From the NCBI GenBank assembly GCA_016713365.1, contig JADJPG010000036.1, positions 1-64,000 of the forward strand: a stretch of DNA of 64,000 nucleotides, written 5' to 3'. Below are positions 48,312 to 55,399 of the stretch, piece after piece. A program made the translations under genes and the position numbers. This DNA is from Verrucomicrobiota bacterium (lineage in GTDB: Bacteria > Verrucomicrobiota > Verrucomicrobiia > Limisphaerales > JADJPG01). The notes below the pieces were generated by a model. That model did no database searches. It was not told the origin of the DNA and worked only from the letters and a program-made list of their open reading frames with translations. The number at the start of each line of letters is the position of its first letter. Position 1 is the first letter of the stretch.

Positions 48312-49562
48312 TCAGCCCTTCGCGTTGTTCACCGCGAAGCCCTTGGCGTAAGCCTCGAGGTCGCCCTTCGGATCGAACTTCACGCCGTCGAACATCTCCC
48401 AACCGGAATCGTCAGCGCCGCGATCCGTCACGCCGATTTCCTTCATCGCCTCGGTGTAGATGTCGCCGCGCATGACGCTCTTGGCCACGCCGTCGTAATC
48501 CGGTTTGCCGGTGACCATGCCCCAGCGGCGGAACTGCGTGAGCCACCACTTTGCGTACTTCGGCTGCGGGTAATTGCAGTTCCGCTTGCTGAAGTGCATG
48601 TAGAACTCGTCCTGCATCGTGCGACCGTCACCGTAGTCGAGCTTCCCTTGCAGACGGCCGAGAATGATTTCCTTCTGGCAGTTGATGAAGTTCGGCTTGC
48701 TCACGATCTCGCATTGCTCCGGACGGTTGTTCAGGTCATCGAGCCAGACGCTGGTATCGTGAAGGCCCTTGAGCACCGCCTTGACGGTCTTCGGATTTTT
48801 GTCCGCGAACTCGGCTGTGAAACCGCAAACCTTCTCCGGATGATCCTTCCAGATGTCCTGCGTGGTGACGGAGGTGAAGCCGATCTTGTCCGCGATGCTC
48901 CGCGCGTTCCACGGCTCGCCCACGCAGAAGCCGTCCATCTTGCCGATCTTCATGTTCGCCACCATCTGGGCGGGCGGAACGGTGATGAGCGCGACGTCCT
49001 TATCCGGATTGATCCCGCCGGCCGCGAGGTAATAGCGCATCCACATCGCATGCGTGCCGGGCGGGAACGTCATCGCGAAGGAGAGCGGTTCGCCAAGCGA
49101 CTTGGCCTTGTCCACGAACGGCTTGATCGCCTTCGGGTCCGCGCCAACCTTGCCCTTCCAATCCGCCTTGAGCGTGATGGCCTGGCCGTTGCGGTTCACC
49201 AGCCACGGAATGATCATCGGTTTCTTCGGCGAGCCGAGCAGACCCATCGTGCTCGCGATCGGCATGCCGATGAGCATGTGCGTCATCTGATTGTCGCCGG
49301 AGGAAAGCGAGTCGCGGATGGCCGCCCAGTTCGCGCCTTTTGCGATCGTCACATCGAGACCATACTTCTTAAAGAAGCCTTTCTCGGAGCCGACGACAAA
49401 CGGCGAGCAATCTGTGAGCGCGATGATGCCGCAGCGAAGCTTCGTCGTTTCCGGAGCATCGCTGGCGTAAGCAGTGCCGACCCAGCCCTTGGGCAGGCCA
49501 CCGAGGAGAGCTGCAGCACCAACTGTTTTGGCGGCGGAACGAATGAAGGAGCGACGATTCAT
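48312..49562 (-). CDS. nrtA: Nitrate/nitrite-binding periplasmic protein, Tat-exported
   Basis: 416 residues from MNRRSFIRSAAKTVGAAALLGG (49562), a Tat signal with the RRSF twin-Arg motif. Upstream sequence in frame is not credible. The mature protein is a two-lobed NMT1/NrtA-type binding protein: CGIIALTDCSPFVVGSEKGFF starts the lobe, SFAMTFPPGTHAMWMRYYL and PPAQMVANMKIGKMDGFCVG follow, then GEPWNARS and the C-terminal RRWGMVTG. It feeds nitrate or nitrite to NrtB. It lies directly (1 nt) after the degenerate NasS-like gene and precedes the NrtS-like gene by 35 nt. Confidence 0.93.
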   Translation of the reverse strand: MNRRSFIRSAAKTVGAAALLGGLPKGWVGTAYASDAPETTKLRCGIIALTDCSPFVVGSEKGFFKKYGLDVTIAKGANWAAIRDSLSSGDNQMTHMLIGMPIASTMGLLGSPKKPMIIPWLVNRNGQAITLKADWKGKVGADPKAIKPFVDKAKSLGEPLSFAMTFPPGTHAMWMRYYLAAGGINPDKDVALITVPPAQMVANMKIGKMDGFCVGEPWNARSIADKIGFTSVTTQDIWKDHPEKVCGFTAEFADKNPKTVKAVLKGLHDTSVWLDDLNNRPEQCEIVSKPNFINCQKEIILGRLQGKLDYGDGRTMQDEFYMHFSKRNCNYPQPKYAKWWLTQFRRWGMVTGKPDYDGVAKSVMRGDIYTEAMKEIGVTDRGADDSGWEMFDGVKFDPKGDLEAYAKGFAVNNAKG

Positions 49563-49563
49563 A

Positions 49564-50491
49564 TCAGGCAGGAGTGAGTTCGAGTGCATTGAGGGAAGTG
49601 TGTTCGGTGGAAGTGATGAGTTGCTTGGCTTGTTCGTAAATGTCCGCGCGGAAAACCGCCCCGGAAGCCAGAGTTCGAATTGCCGTGCGATCTTGAATGG
49701 CGCCCAGGCGCAGGAGATGTTCGAGAATCCATTGGGCCTTGCTGATGGAAGGCTCATTGGCCTCATCGCCGGAGAAGCGATGGAAACCCGGCACCACCTC
49801 GGCGCGGTCGCCCCCAAACTGGAACGGCCCCGACACGCTGCGACGAAGGAGTGCCGCAGGTGCATTCACGTAGCAAGGTCGGGAAAGTGTCTCGATGAGT
49901 TGTTCGTGATTCTCGGATTTTTCACAGAACGCGCACGCTTCGATCAGTGCGGCGATCAAACGGAGGTGTTCGCTGGCGTGGGTTTCCGTGAAGTCCTTGC
50001 GCACCATCAGAACCTTCTCAGCGTGCCCCGGCGCAAGCTGCGCGCTGACGCTCGGACACCAGCCATCACCGGATTCGACCGCCAGAGAGTTCCACGGTTC
50101 GCCGACACAGTAGCCGTCGCGTCTTGTTGCCGCGCTGACGTTCAATTTCCGACCGCAACGTCCGCGCATCGCGCACGCCCCGCTGCTTCAAGTCGCGAGA
50201 GAGCGTGATCGCGTTGCCGTGAAGATTCAGCACCAGACCCGTCACACATTCGCTGCGAATGGAACCGAGCCCGAGTGTCGCCGCGAACGGCATCACCGCC
50301 AGTGCGTGCGCTGCTTCGAGGTCACCGTAGAGGATCTTGTCGCGAATCGTCGCCCACCCAGGCTGGCGTCGCAGTTCGACATTCAGGTCATACTTGGCGA
50401 ACAGCCCCAGCTCCTGCGCCATGATCAGCGGAGCAGCATCGATGAGGGGAACGAAACCAACTCGAAGAAGTTTTGATTTGTTTACGGCCAT
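49564..50491 (-). pseudogene. nasS: NasS/NrtA-like cytosolic nitrate sensor, broken
   Basis: First frame from 50491: MAVNKSKLLRVGFVPLIDAA, AQELGLFAKYDLNVELRRQPGW and LHGNAITLSRDLKQRGVRDAR, an NrtA-type N-lobe without signal peptide, as in the nitrate sensor NasS. Near 50135 the frame breaks, and the second frame resumes at RRDGYCVGEPWNSLAV and goes to 49564. About 90-100 residues normally found between these points (the PPG...VPPAQM region) are missing, so this is a deletion as well as a frame change. NasS normally works with the RNA-binding antiterminator NasT, and no nasT is in the window. The gene heads the operon. It could be a real decay product or a misassembly. Confidence 0.72.
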
Positions 50492-50840
50492 AAGCTTGGT
50501 GCAGTTGTGCGGGGTTTTCCGCTCTCCTCACCCTTTAGCCGCGCCCATGCCATCGCGCTCAGACCGCCCCGATAGTGCGGGGGTACCTTTAATTCCCGGG
50601 ATGAATCTCATTCATGCTTCCGGACCCAGACGCGCAAACGGTTGCTAATTGGCTCTCCGAGCAACATCACCCAGAACCTCTGCCCACGGCAAAATCATCG
50701 CGTCGTGACAGATCATGCGAACTCCCGCCAGCGCCACATTTCACGAAGTGATCTCTTTTGCGCAGAGGTCTCGGACCAGAGCGGCTAATTATCGACAGCC
50801 GGAGCGGAATTCGGCTGCCAGCCGCTTCTTCTCAACGCTC
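50492..50840. other. Structured upstream region of the nitrate-uptake operon
   Basis: No gene is recognised. On the minus strand, upstream of the NasS-like start, there are three short inverted repeats: GTTGCT/AGCAAC (50641-50665), ATGAAT/ATTCAT (50601-50615), and CCCCG/CGGGG with a 6-nt loop (50567-50582). These could be leader hairpins or operators of the nitrate operon. No T-rich terminator follows them. The region should also hold the promoter. The last part borders the leuA terminator. Confidence 0.4.
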
Positions 50841-50841
50841 A

Positions 50842-50885
50842 CCAAAGCAAAACAACCAGCGGCCTTCGCAGGCACGCTGGTTGTT
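50842..50885 (-). terminator. Rho-independent terminator of leuA
   Basis: AACAACCAGCG (50851-50861) pairs with CGCTGGTTGTT (50875-50885) around a 13-nt loop. On the minus strand it is followed by TTGCTTTGG. It lies 23 nt past the leuA stop. Confidence 0.8.
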
Positions 50886-50908
50886 GATTACAATTTTAAC
50901 TCCGACCG

Positions 50909-52471
50909 TTACGGCTTCGTGCCCTTCGGCGCACGCGGCTGGCAGTGGCCCAGGAAACGGTTCACTGCGCTCAAATAAGCACGAGCGCTGGCCTCGATGA
51001 CGTCCGTACTCGCGCCTTTGCCAGTCACAAGTTCGCCGTCGCCGAAGTCCACCTTCACCGTCACTTCACCGAGCGCGTCCTTGCCTTCGCTCACGGCGCG
51101 GAGCTGATAATCCATGAGCTTGCCGCGCGTCTTCATGATGCGGTCCATCGCCTTCAACGCCGCGTCCACCGGACCGTCGCCGATGCTCGCATCCTGCTGA
51201 AGCCCGCCGTCCTTCTTCGCGGAATGCTTCAAGCGCACCGTCGCCGTCGGGACCGTCTGGTTGCCGCTGCTGACGCTGAGATAATCGAGCGACCACGTTT
51301 CCGGCACCTCGGCAATCTGCCCTTCCACGAGCGCGGAGAGGTCGTCGTCATAGACGAACTTCTTCTTGTCCCCGATTTCCTTGAAGCGCGCGAAGATCGA
51401 CGCCACGTCGTCATCCGTCATCTTGAAGCCGAGATGTTTCAAGCGCGCCGCCACCGCCGCGCGCCCGCTGTGCTTGGTGAGCGGCAATTCCGTGAGCCCC
51501 CAGCCGACATCGCTCGGGTCCATGATCTCGTAGGTCTCGCGCTTCTTGAGAATGCCGTCCTGATGAATGCCGCTGCCGTGCGCGAAGGCGTTCGCACCGA
51601 CGATGGCCTTGTTGCGCGGCACCGGGAAGCTGCACATGCGCGAGACGAGGCGGGAGGTCTTCACGATTTCGCGATGTTTGATGCCGGTGTGAAGGCCCTT
51701 GAACATGTCGTTGCGCGTGCGGATCGCCATCGCGAATTCTTCGAGCGCCGTGTTGCCCGCGCGTTCGCCGATGCCGTTGATCGTGCCTTCAACCTGACGC
51801 GCCCCGCCCTGAACCGCGGCGAGGGAGTTCGCGACGGCGAGACCGAGGTCATCGTGGCAATGCGCGCTGAAGATCACGTTCTTCGCGCCCTTCGCGTTGG
51901 CGAGAATGTGGCGGAACATCCGGTCGTATTCGATCGGCGTCGCGTAACCCGTCGTGTCCGGCATGTTGATGGTGGTCGCGCCAGCTTCGATCGCCGCCTC
52001 GACGACCTTCACGAGGAAGTCGAGTTCCGTGCGCGACGCGTCTTCGGGCGAGAACTCCACGTCCTTCACGAACGCCTTCGCGCGCTTCACACCTTCGATG
52101 GCGAGGCGGATGATTTCGTTCTGCGCCTTGCCGAGCTTGAACTCGCGATGGAGCTTCGACGTGCCGAGGAAGACATGGATGCGGCCCTTCTTCCCGGCCG
52201 GCTTGACGGCGTTGCCGGCGGCTTCGATGTCCTTCGGCACGCAACGCGCGAGGCCGCAGATGATAGGACCCTTCACTTCACGGGCGATCTCCTGCACGGA
52301 CGCGAAGTCGCCTTCGCTCGCCACCGGGAAGCCGGCCTCGATGACATCGACGCCGAGGCGGGCGAGCTGGCGGGCGACCTCCAGCTTTTCGCGCGGCGTC
52401 ATGGCGGCGCCGGGGCATTGCTCGCCGTCGCGGAGCGTGGTGTCGAAGATGATGATGCGGTCGTTTTTCAT
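50909..52471 (-). CDS. leuA: 2-isopropylmalate synthase
   Basis: 520 residues. It condenses acetyl-CoA with 2-oxoisovalerate, the committed step of leucine synthesis. The N-terminal TIM barrel starts IIIFDTTLRDGEQCPGAAM (metal and substrate signature) and includes INMPDTTGYATP and FSAHCHDDLGLAVANSLAAV (metal-binding His pair). GANAFAHGSGIHQDG starts the linker, and the C-terminal LeuA regulatory domain (about 385-505) usually binds leucine for feedback inhibition. The gene stands alone but is preceded by a leucine-rich leader ORF and terminator (52517-52687), so transcription is probably controlled by leucyl-tRNA supply. Confidence 0.97.
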   Translation of the reverse strand: MKNDRIIIFDTTLRDGEQCPGAAMTPREKLEVARQLARLGVDVIEAGFPVASEGDFASVQEIAREVKGPIICGLARCVPKDIEAAGNAVKPAGKKGRIHVFLGTSKLHREFKLGKAQNEIIRLAIEGVKRAKAFVKDVEFSPEDASRTELDFLVKVVEAAIEAGATTINMPDTTGYATPIEYDRMFRHILANAKGAKNVIFSAHCHDDLGLAVANSLAAVQGGARQVEGTINGIGERAGNTALEEFAMAIRTRNDMFKGLHTGIKHREIVKTSRLVSRMCSFPVPRNKAIVGANAFAHGSGIHQDGILKKRETYEIMDPSDVGWGLTELPLTKHSGRAAVAARLKHLGFKMTDDDVASIFARFKEIGDKKKFVYDDDLSALVEGQIAEVPETWSLDYLSVSSGNQTVPTATVRLKHSAKKDGGLQQDASIGDGPVDAALKAMDRIMKTRGKLMDYQLRAVSEGKDALGEVTVKVDFGDGELVTGKGASTDVIEASARAYLSAVNRFLGHCQPRAPKGTKP

Positions 52472-52516
52472 GTTTCTTTCTATGTTGAGGCGGCGCGGCT
52501 CACGTTCATCCCGTTG

Positions 52517-52556
52517 AAAAACAAAAACCCCACCGCCGGTTTTGGCAGTGGGGTTT
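52517..52556 (-). terminator. Attenuator terminator in the leuA leader
   Basis: AAACCCCAC (52525-52533) pairs with GTGGGGTTT (52548-52556), with an inner GCC/GGC pair, and is followed on the minus strand by TTTTTGTTTTTC. It lies between the leader ORF stop (52574) and the leuA start (52471), so it would stop transcription before leuA. Confidence 0.88.
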
Positions 52557-52573
52557 GAACTTTCAAAGTCTCG

Positions 52574-52687
52574 TCAACACCCGACCGCCGCGCTGCGCAG
52601 AAGCAGCGCGTTGCTAAGCAGCAGAGTGTTGATGTTCAAATTCACGCGGCGGAACTTAGGCGCGAACCGAACGACGGTCAATTTCAT
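52574..52687 (-). CDS. leuL: Leucine-rich leader peptide of leuA
   Basis: A 37-residue ORF starting ATG at 52687, too short for most gene callers. It reads MKLTVVRFAPKFRRVN then LNINTLLLSNALLLRSAAV and ends GC. Eight of 37 residues are Leu, in two LLL runs near the 3' end. In leader-peptide attenuation, a ribosome stalled at Leu codons when leucyl-tRNA is scarce frees an antiterminator, and otherwise the terminator 18 nt after the stop forms. An alternative GTG start at 52645 gives a 23-residue version. The leader also overlaps the divergent promoter region of the NTF2-like gene. By position and composition the call is strong; the antiterminator pairing has not been modelled. Confidence 0.85.
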   Translation of the reverse strand: MKLTVVRFAPKFRRVNLNINTLLLSNALLLRSAAVGC

Positions 52688-52754
52688 TTTTCTGTTATCG
52701 GCCCCAAACGCGCGGACTCGACAGGGAATTTCAAGAACCCTACCGTCGCCCGCG

Positions 52755-53120
52755 ATGAAGGAATCCGCCGACCCCGCCTCTGTCGTGCAACGCCAGCTCG
52801 ATGCCTACAACGCGCGCGATGTGGAGGGCATCCTCGCCACCTACGCGGCGGATGCGCAGCAGTTCGAATTTCCCGACAAACTCCTCGCCACCGGCACCGC
52901 GCAGCTCCGCGAACGGTTCGCCGCGCGCTTCCAGGAACCGAACCTCCACGCGCAACTGCTGCACCGCTCGGTGCTGGGGAACAAGGTCATCGACCACGAG
53001 GAAGTGACACGCACGTTCCCCGAAGGCCCCGGCAAGATTCAGCTCCTCGCCATCTACGAAGTGCAGGATGGGAAGATAGGGAAGGCGTGGTTCTTGAGCG
53101 GGATGAAGACGGTCGATTGA
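52755..53120 (+). CDS. NTF2-like / SnoaL-type protein
   Basis: 121 residues from MKESADPASVVQ (52755). Sequence VVQRQLDAYNARDVEGILATYAADAQQFEFP is the usual start of the steroid isomerase / SnoaL cone fold, and IQLLAIYEVQDGKIGKAWFLSG its last strands. Family members range from isomerases to pocket-binding proteins, so the function is open. It diverges from leuA and its leader and is followed at 6 nt by a lipoprotein gene. No signal peptide. Confidence 0.85.
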   Translation: MKESADPASVVQRQLDAYNARDVEGILATYAADAQQFEFPDKLLATGTAQLRERFAARFQEPNLHAQLLHRSVLGNKVIDHEEVTRTFPEGPGKIQLLAIYEVQDGKIGKAWFLSGMKTVD

Positions 53121-53126
53121 AAACCC

Positions 53127-53540
53127 ATGAAAGCCACGAACAAGCTCTTACTCCCTGCTGTATCAGCCTCCATGATTTTGGCCGGTAGCGGTTGCGACTT
53201 CTGGAGCAATCCATTGCCACCACCCGCGCAACTGATCCAAAATGCCGGAGGGCTGGTGACCTTTTCCAACGAGACGACCAAGGCATTTGTTTATTTCTCG
53301 ACGAATGATTCTGATACTGTGTCACGACTCCACAAAACAAACTTTCCAGCCTTGTTTTCCTTCGCCAACTCCATCGTGTGCGAACGATCGATTTCTGGAA
53401 CACCACGCTTGCTGAAGCTCCGATACGGTTCGCACAGCAACACCAAGTTTATCTACGTGTGCGCACCAGGAACGACCGTGGAAGAGTTTCGTAAAACCAA
53501 TTGGGTGGAGATTTCATCGACCATTTTTACGACGAAGTAG
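53127..53540 (+). CDS. Small lipoprotein of unknown function
   Basis: 137 residues. MKATNKLLLPAVSASMILAGSGC is a lipoprotein signal with lipobox AGSGC. The mature part is a single β-rich domain, FVYFSTNDSDTVSRLHKTNF, ending VEISSTIFTTK. No family recognised. It starts 6 nt after the NTF2-like gene on the same strand. Confidence 0.65.
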   Translation: MKATNKLLLPAVSASMILAGSGCDFWSNPLPPPAQLIQNAGGLVTFSNETTKAFVYFSTNDSDTVSRLHKTNFPALFSFANSIVCERSISGTPRLLKLRYGSHSNTKFIYVCAPGTTVEEFRKTNWVEISSTIFTTK

Positions 53541-53594
53541 GATTCTGGAAACTTCCCTTTTGACTCCCGGCGGCTCTTGCACAGAATCCGCCGC

Positions 53595-55336
53595 ATGAAC
53601 CTCGCTGCCTGCTCTCGCGTCGCCGTCTTTCTTTGCACTGCCCTCCTCCTCGCGCCTTCGGTGCGCGCGGCGGACGATTATGTCCCCGGTCCCGACTCCA
53701 AGCCGCAGGAGGGCGTGCCGAAGGGCGAGGTCATCAAGGGCAGTTACACCTCGGGAGAGAAGTCGGTTTTCCCCGGCGGGTATCGCGATTACACGCTCTA
53801 CATTCCCCAGCAACTCGATCGCTCGAAGGCCGCGCCGTTCATGGTGCTGCAGGACAACGGCGGTTACAGCGCGCCCGTCGCGTTCGACAACCTGATTCAC
53901 AAGAAGGAGATCCCCGCGCTCATCGGCATCTTCATCGGGCACAGCCGCGTGAAGGCGCTCAACACGAACGCGCTCGACCGCTTCAATCGCAGCTACGAAT
54001 ACGACGGGCTGGGCGGGGAATACGCGCGGTTTCTCATCGATGAGTTCTTCCCGATGATTGAGGCCAAGCACGGCATAAAGCTCTCGACGAACGCGGTGGA
54101 CGGGTCCATCGGCGGCGCGAGCAGCGGTGCGATCTGCGCCTTCACCGCGGCGTGGGAGCGGCCCGATCGCTTCAGCCGCGTGTTCAGCAGCATCGGCACC
54201 TACGTGGGTTTGCGCGGCGGCGATGAGTATCGCGTGCTGCTGCGCAAGATGGAGCCGAAGCCGTTCCGCATTTTTCTCCAGGACGGCTCGGGCGACTTAA
54301 ACATCTATGGCGGCGATTGGTGGATGGCGAACCAGGAGATGCAACGCGCGCTCGAATGGGCCGGCTACGACGTGAAGCACGTGTGGGGCGACGGCGCGCA
54401 CAACGGCAAGCACGCCACCGCAGTCTTCCCCGACGCGCTGCGCTGGCTGTGGCGCGATTATCCGGCACCCATCAAGGCGAATCCCACGGCAAGTCGAAGG
54501 TGCAGACGACTTCCATTGTCGATGGTGAGTGGGAGGTGGTGAGCAGCGGGCACAAGTTCACCGAAGGTCCGGCCGTTAATGCGAAGGGCGAGCTCTTCTT
54601 CACGGACATCCCGAACAGCCGCATCCACAAGGTCAATCTCGATGGCAAGGTGAGCATCTTCGCAGAGGACACGGGCAACGCGAACGGGTTGAAGTTCGGC
54701 CCGGACGGACGGCTCTACGCGTGCGCGAACGGCAAGAAGCAAATCGTGGCCTACGACGAATCCGGCAAGGCGAGCGTCGTGGCCGAGGGACTCGAATCGA
54801 ACGATCTCACGATCACGCAGGACGGAAAGATTTACGTCACGGACCCGAACAACAAACAGGTGTGGTTCATCGCGAAGGATGGTTCAAAGAAGGTCGTGGA
54901 TAAGGGACTGAACTTCCCGAATGGCGTCTGTCTCTCACCCGATCAGAGCCTGCTCTACGTGTGCGACACGCGCGGGCAGTTCGTCTTCAGCTACCAGATC
55001 GCGCCCGACGGCACGCTCGCCTACAAGCAGCGTTACCATCATCTACACCTCGTCGATGGCTCAATGCAATCCGGCGCGGACGGCATGGAAGTGGACACCG
55101 AGGGGCGGCTCTACGTGACGACGGAGATGGGCCTCCAATTCTGCGATCAGGCGGGCCGTGTGAACGGCATTCTTGCGAAGCCGCAGAGCGCATGGCTCTC
55201 GAACGTGGCGTTCGGCGGGCCGGACTTGAAGACGCTCTACGTAACGTGCGGTGACAAGGTTTACAAACGCGCCGCGAAGGTTAAAGGCGTGCTGACCTTC
55301 AACGCGCCGATCAAGCCGCAGGCGCCGAGGTTGTAA
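53595..55336 (+). CDS. Secreted esterase / SMP-30 gluconolactonase fusion (frameshifted)
   Basis: About 580 residues after repairing a frame break near 54485. Start MNLAACSRVAVFLCTALLLAPSVRAA (signal). The N-terminal half is an EstD-type α/β hydrolase: FMVLQDNGGYSAP, DGSIGGASSGAICAFTAAW (nucleophile Ser in GASSG), VKHVWGDGAHNGKH (catalytic His). The frame then changes and the C-terminal half is an SMP-30/gluconolactonase β-propeller: GHKFTEGPAVNAKGELFFTD, NGLKFGPDGRLYACAN, FPNGVCLSPDQSLLYV. This fusion occurs in PVC bacteria and is thought to handle sugar acids or sugar esters. A closely similar propeller gene lies at 58114. Confidence 0.87.
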
Positions 55337-55399
55337 GACACGAATTTCACCAATTGGCACGAAATGGAAATCCCCAATTGGTGATCATTTGTGGTTGAA

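Noticed and set aside
50567..50582. Hairpin CCCCG/CGGGG with a 6-nt loop, similar to an ANTAR (NasT) target
   Set aside because: The A1/G4 loop pattern appears only on the plus strand, but the nitrate operon is read from the minus strand, where the loop is CACTAT.
50945..52558. 537-residue plus-strand ORF
   Set aside because: It is antisense to leuA, whose motifs are unmistakable.
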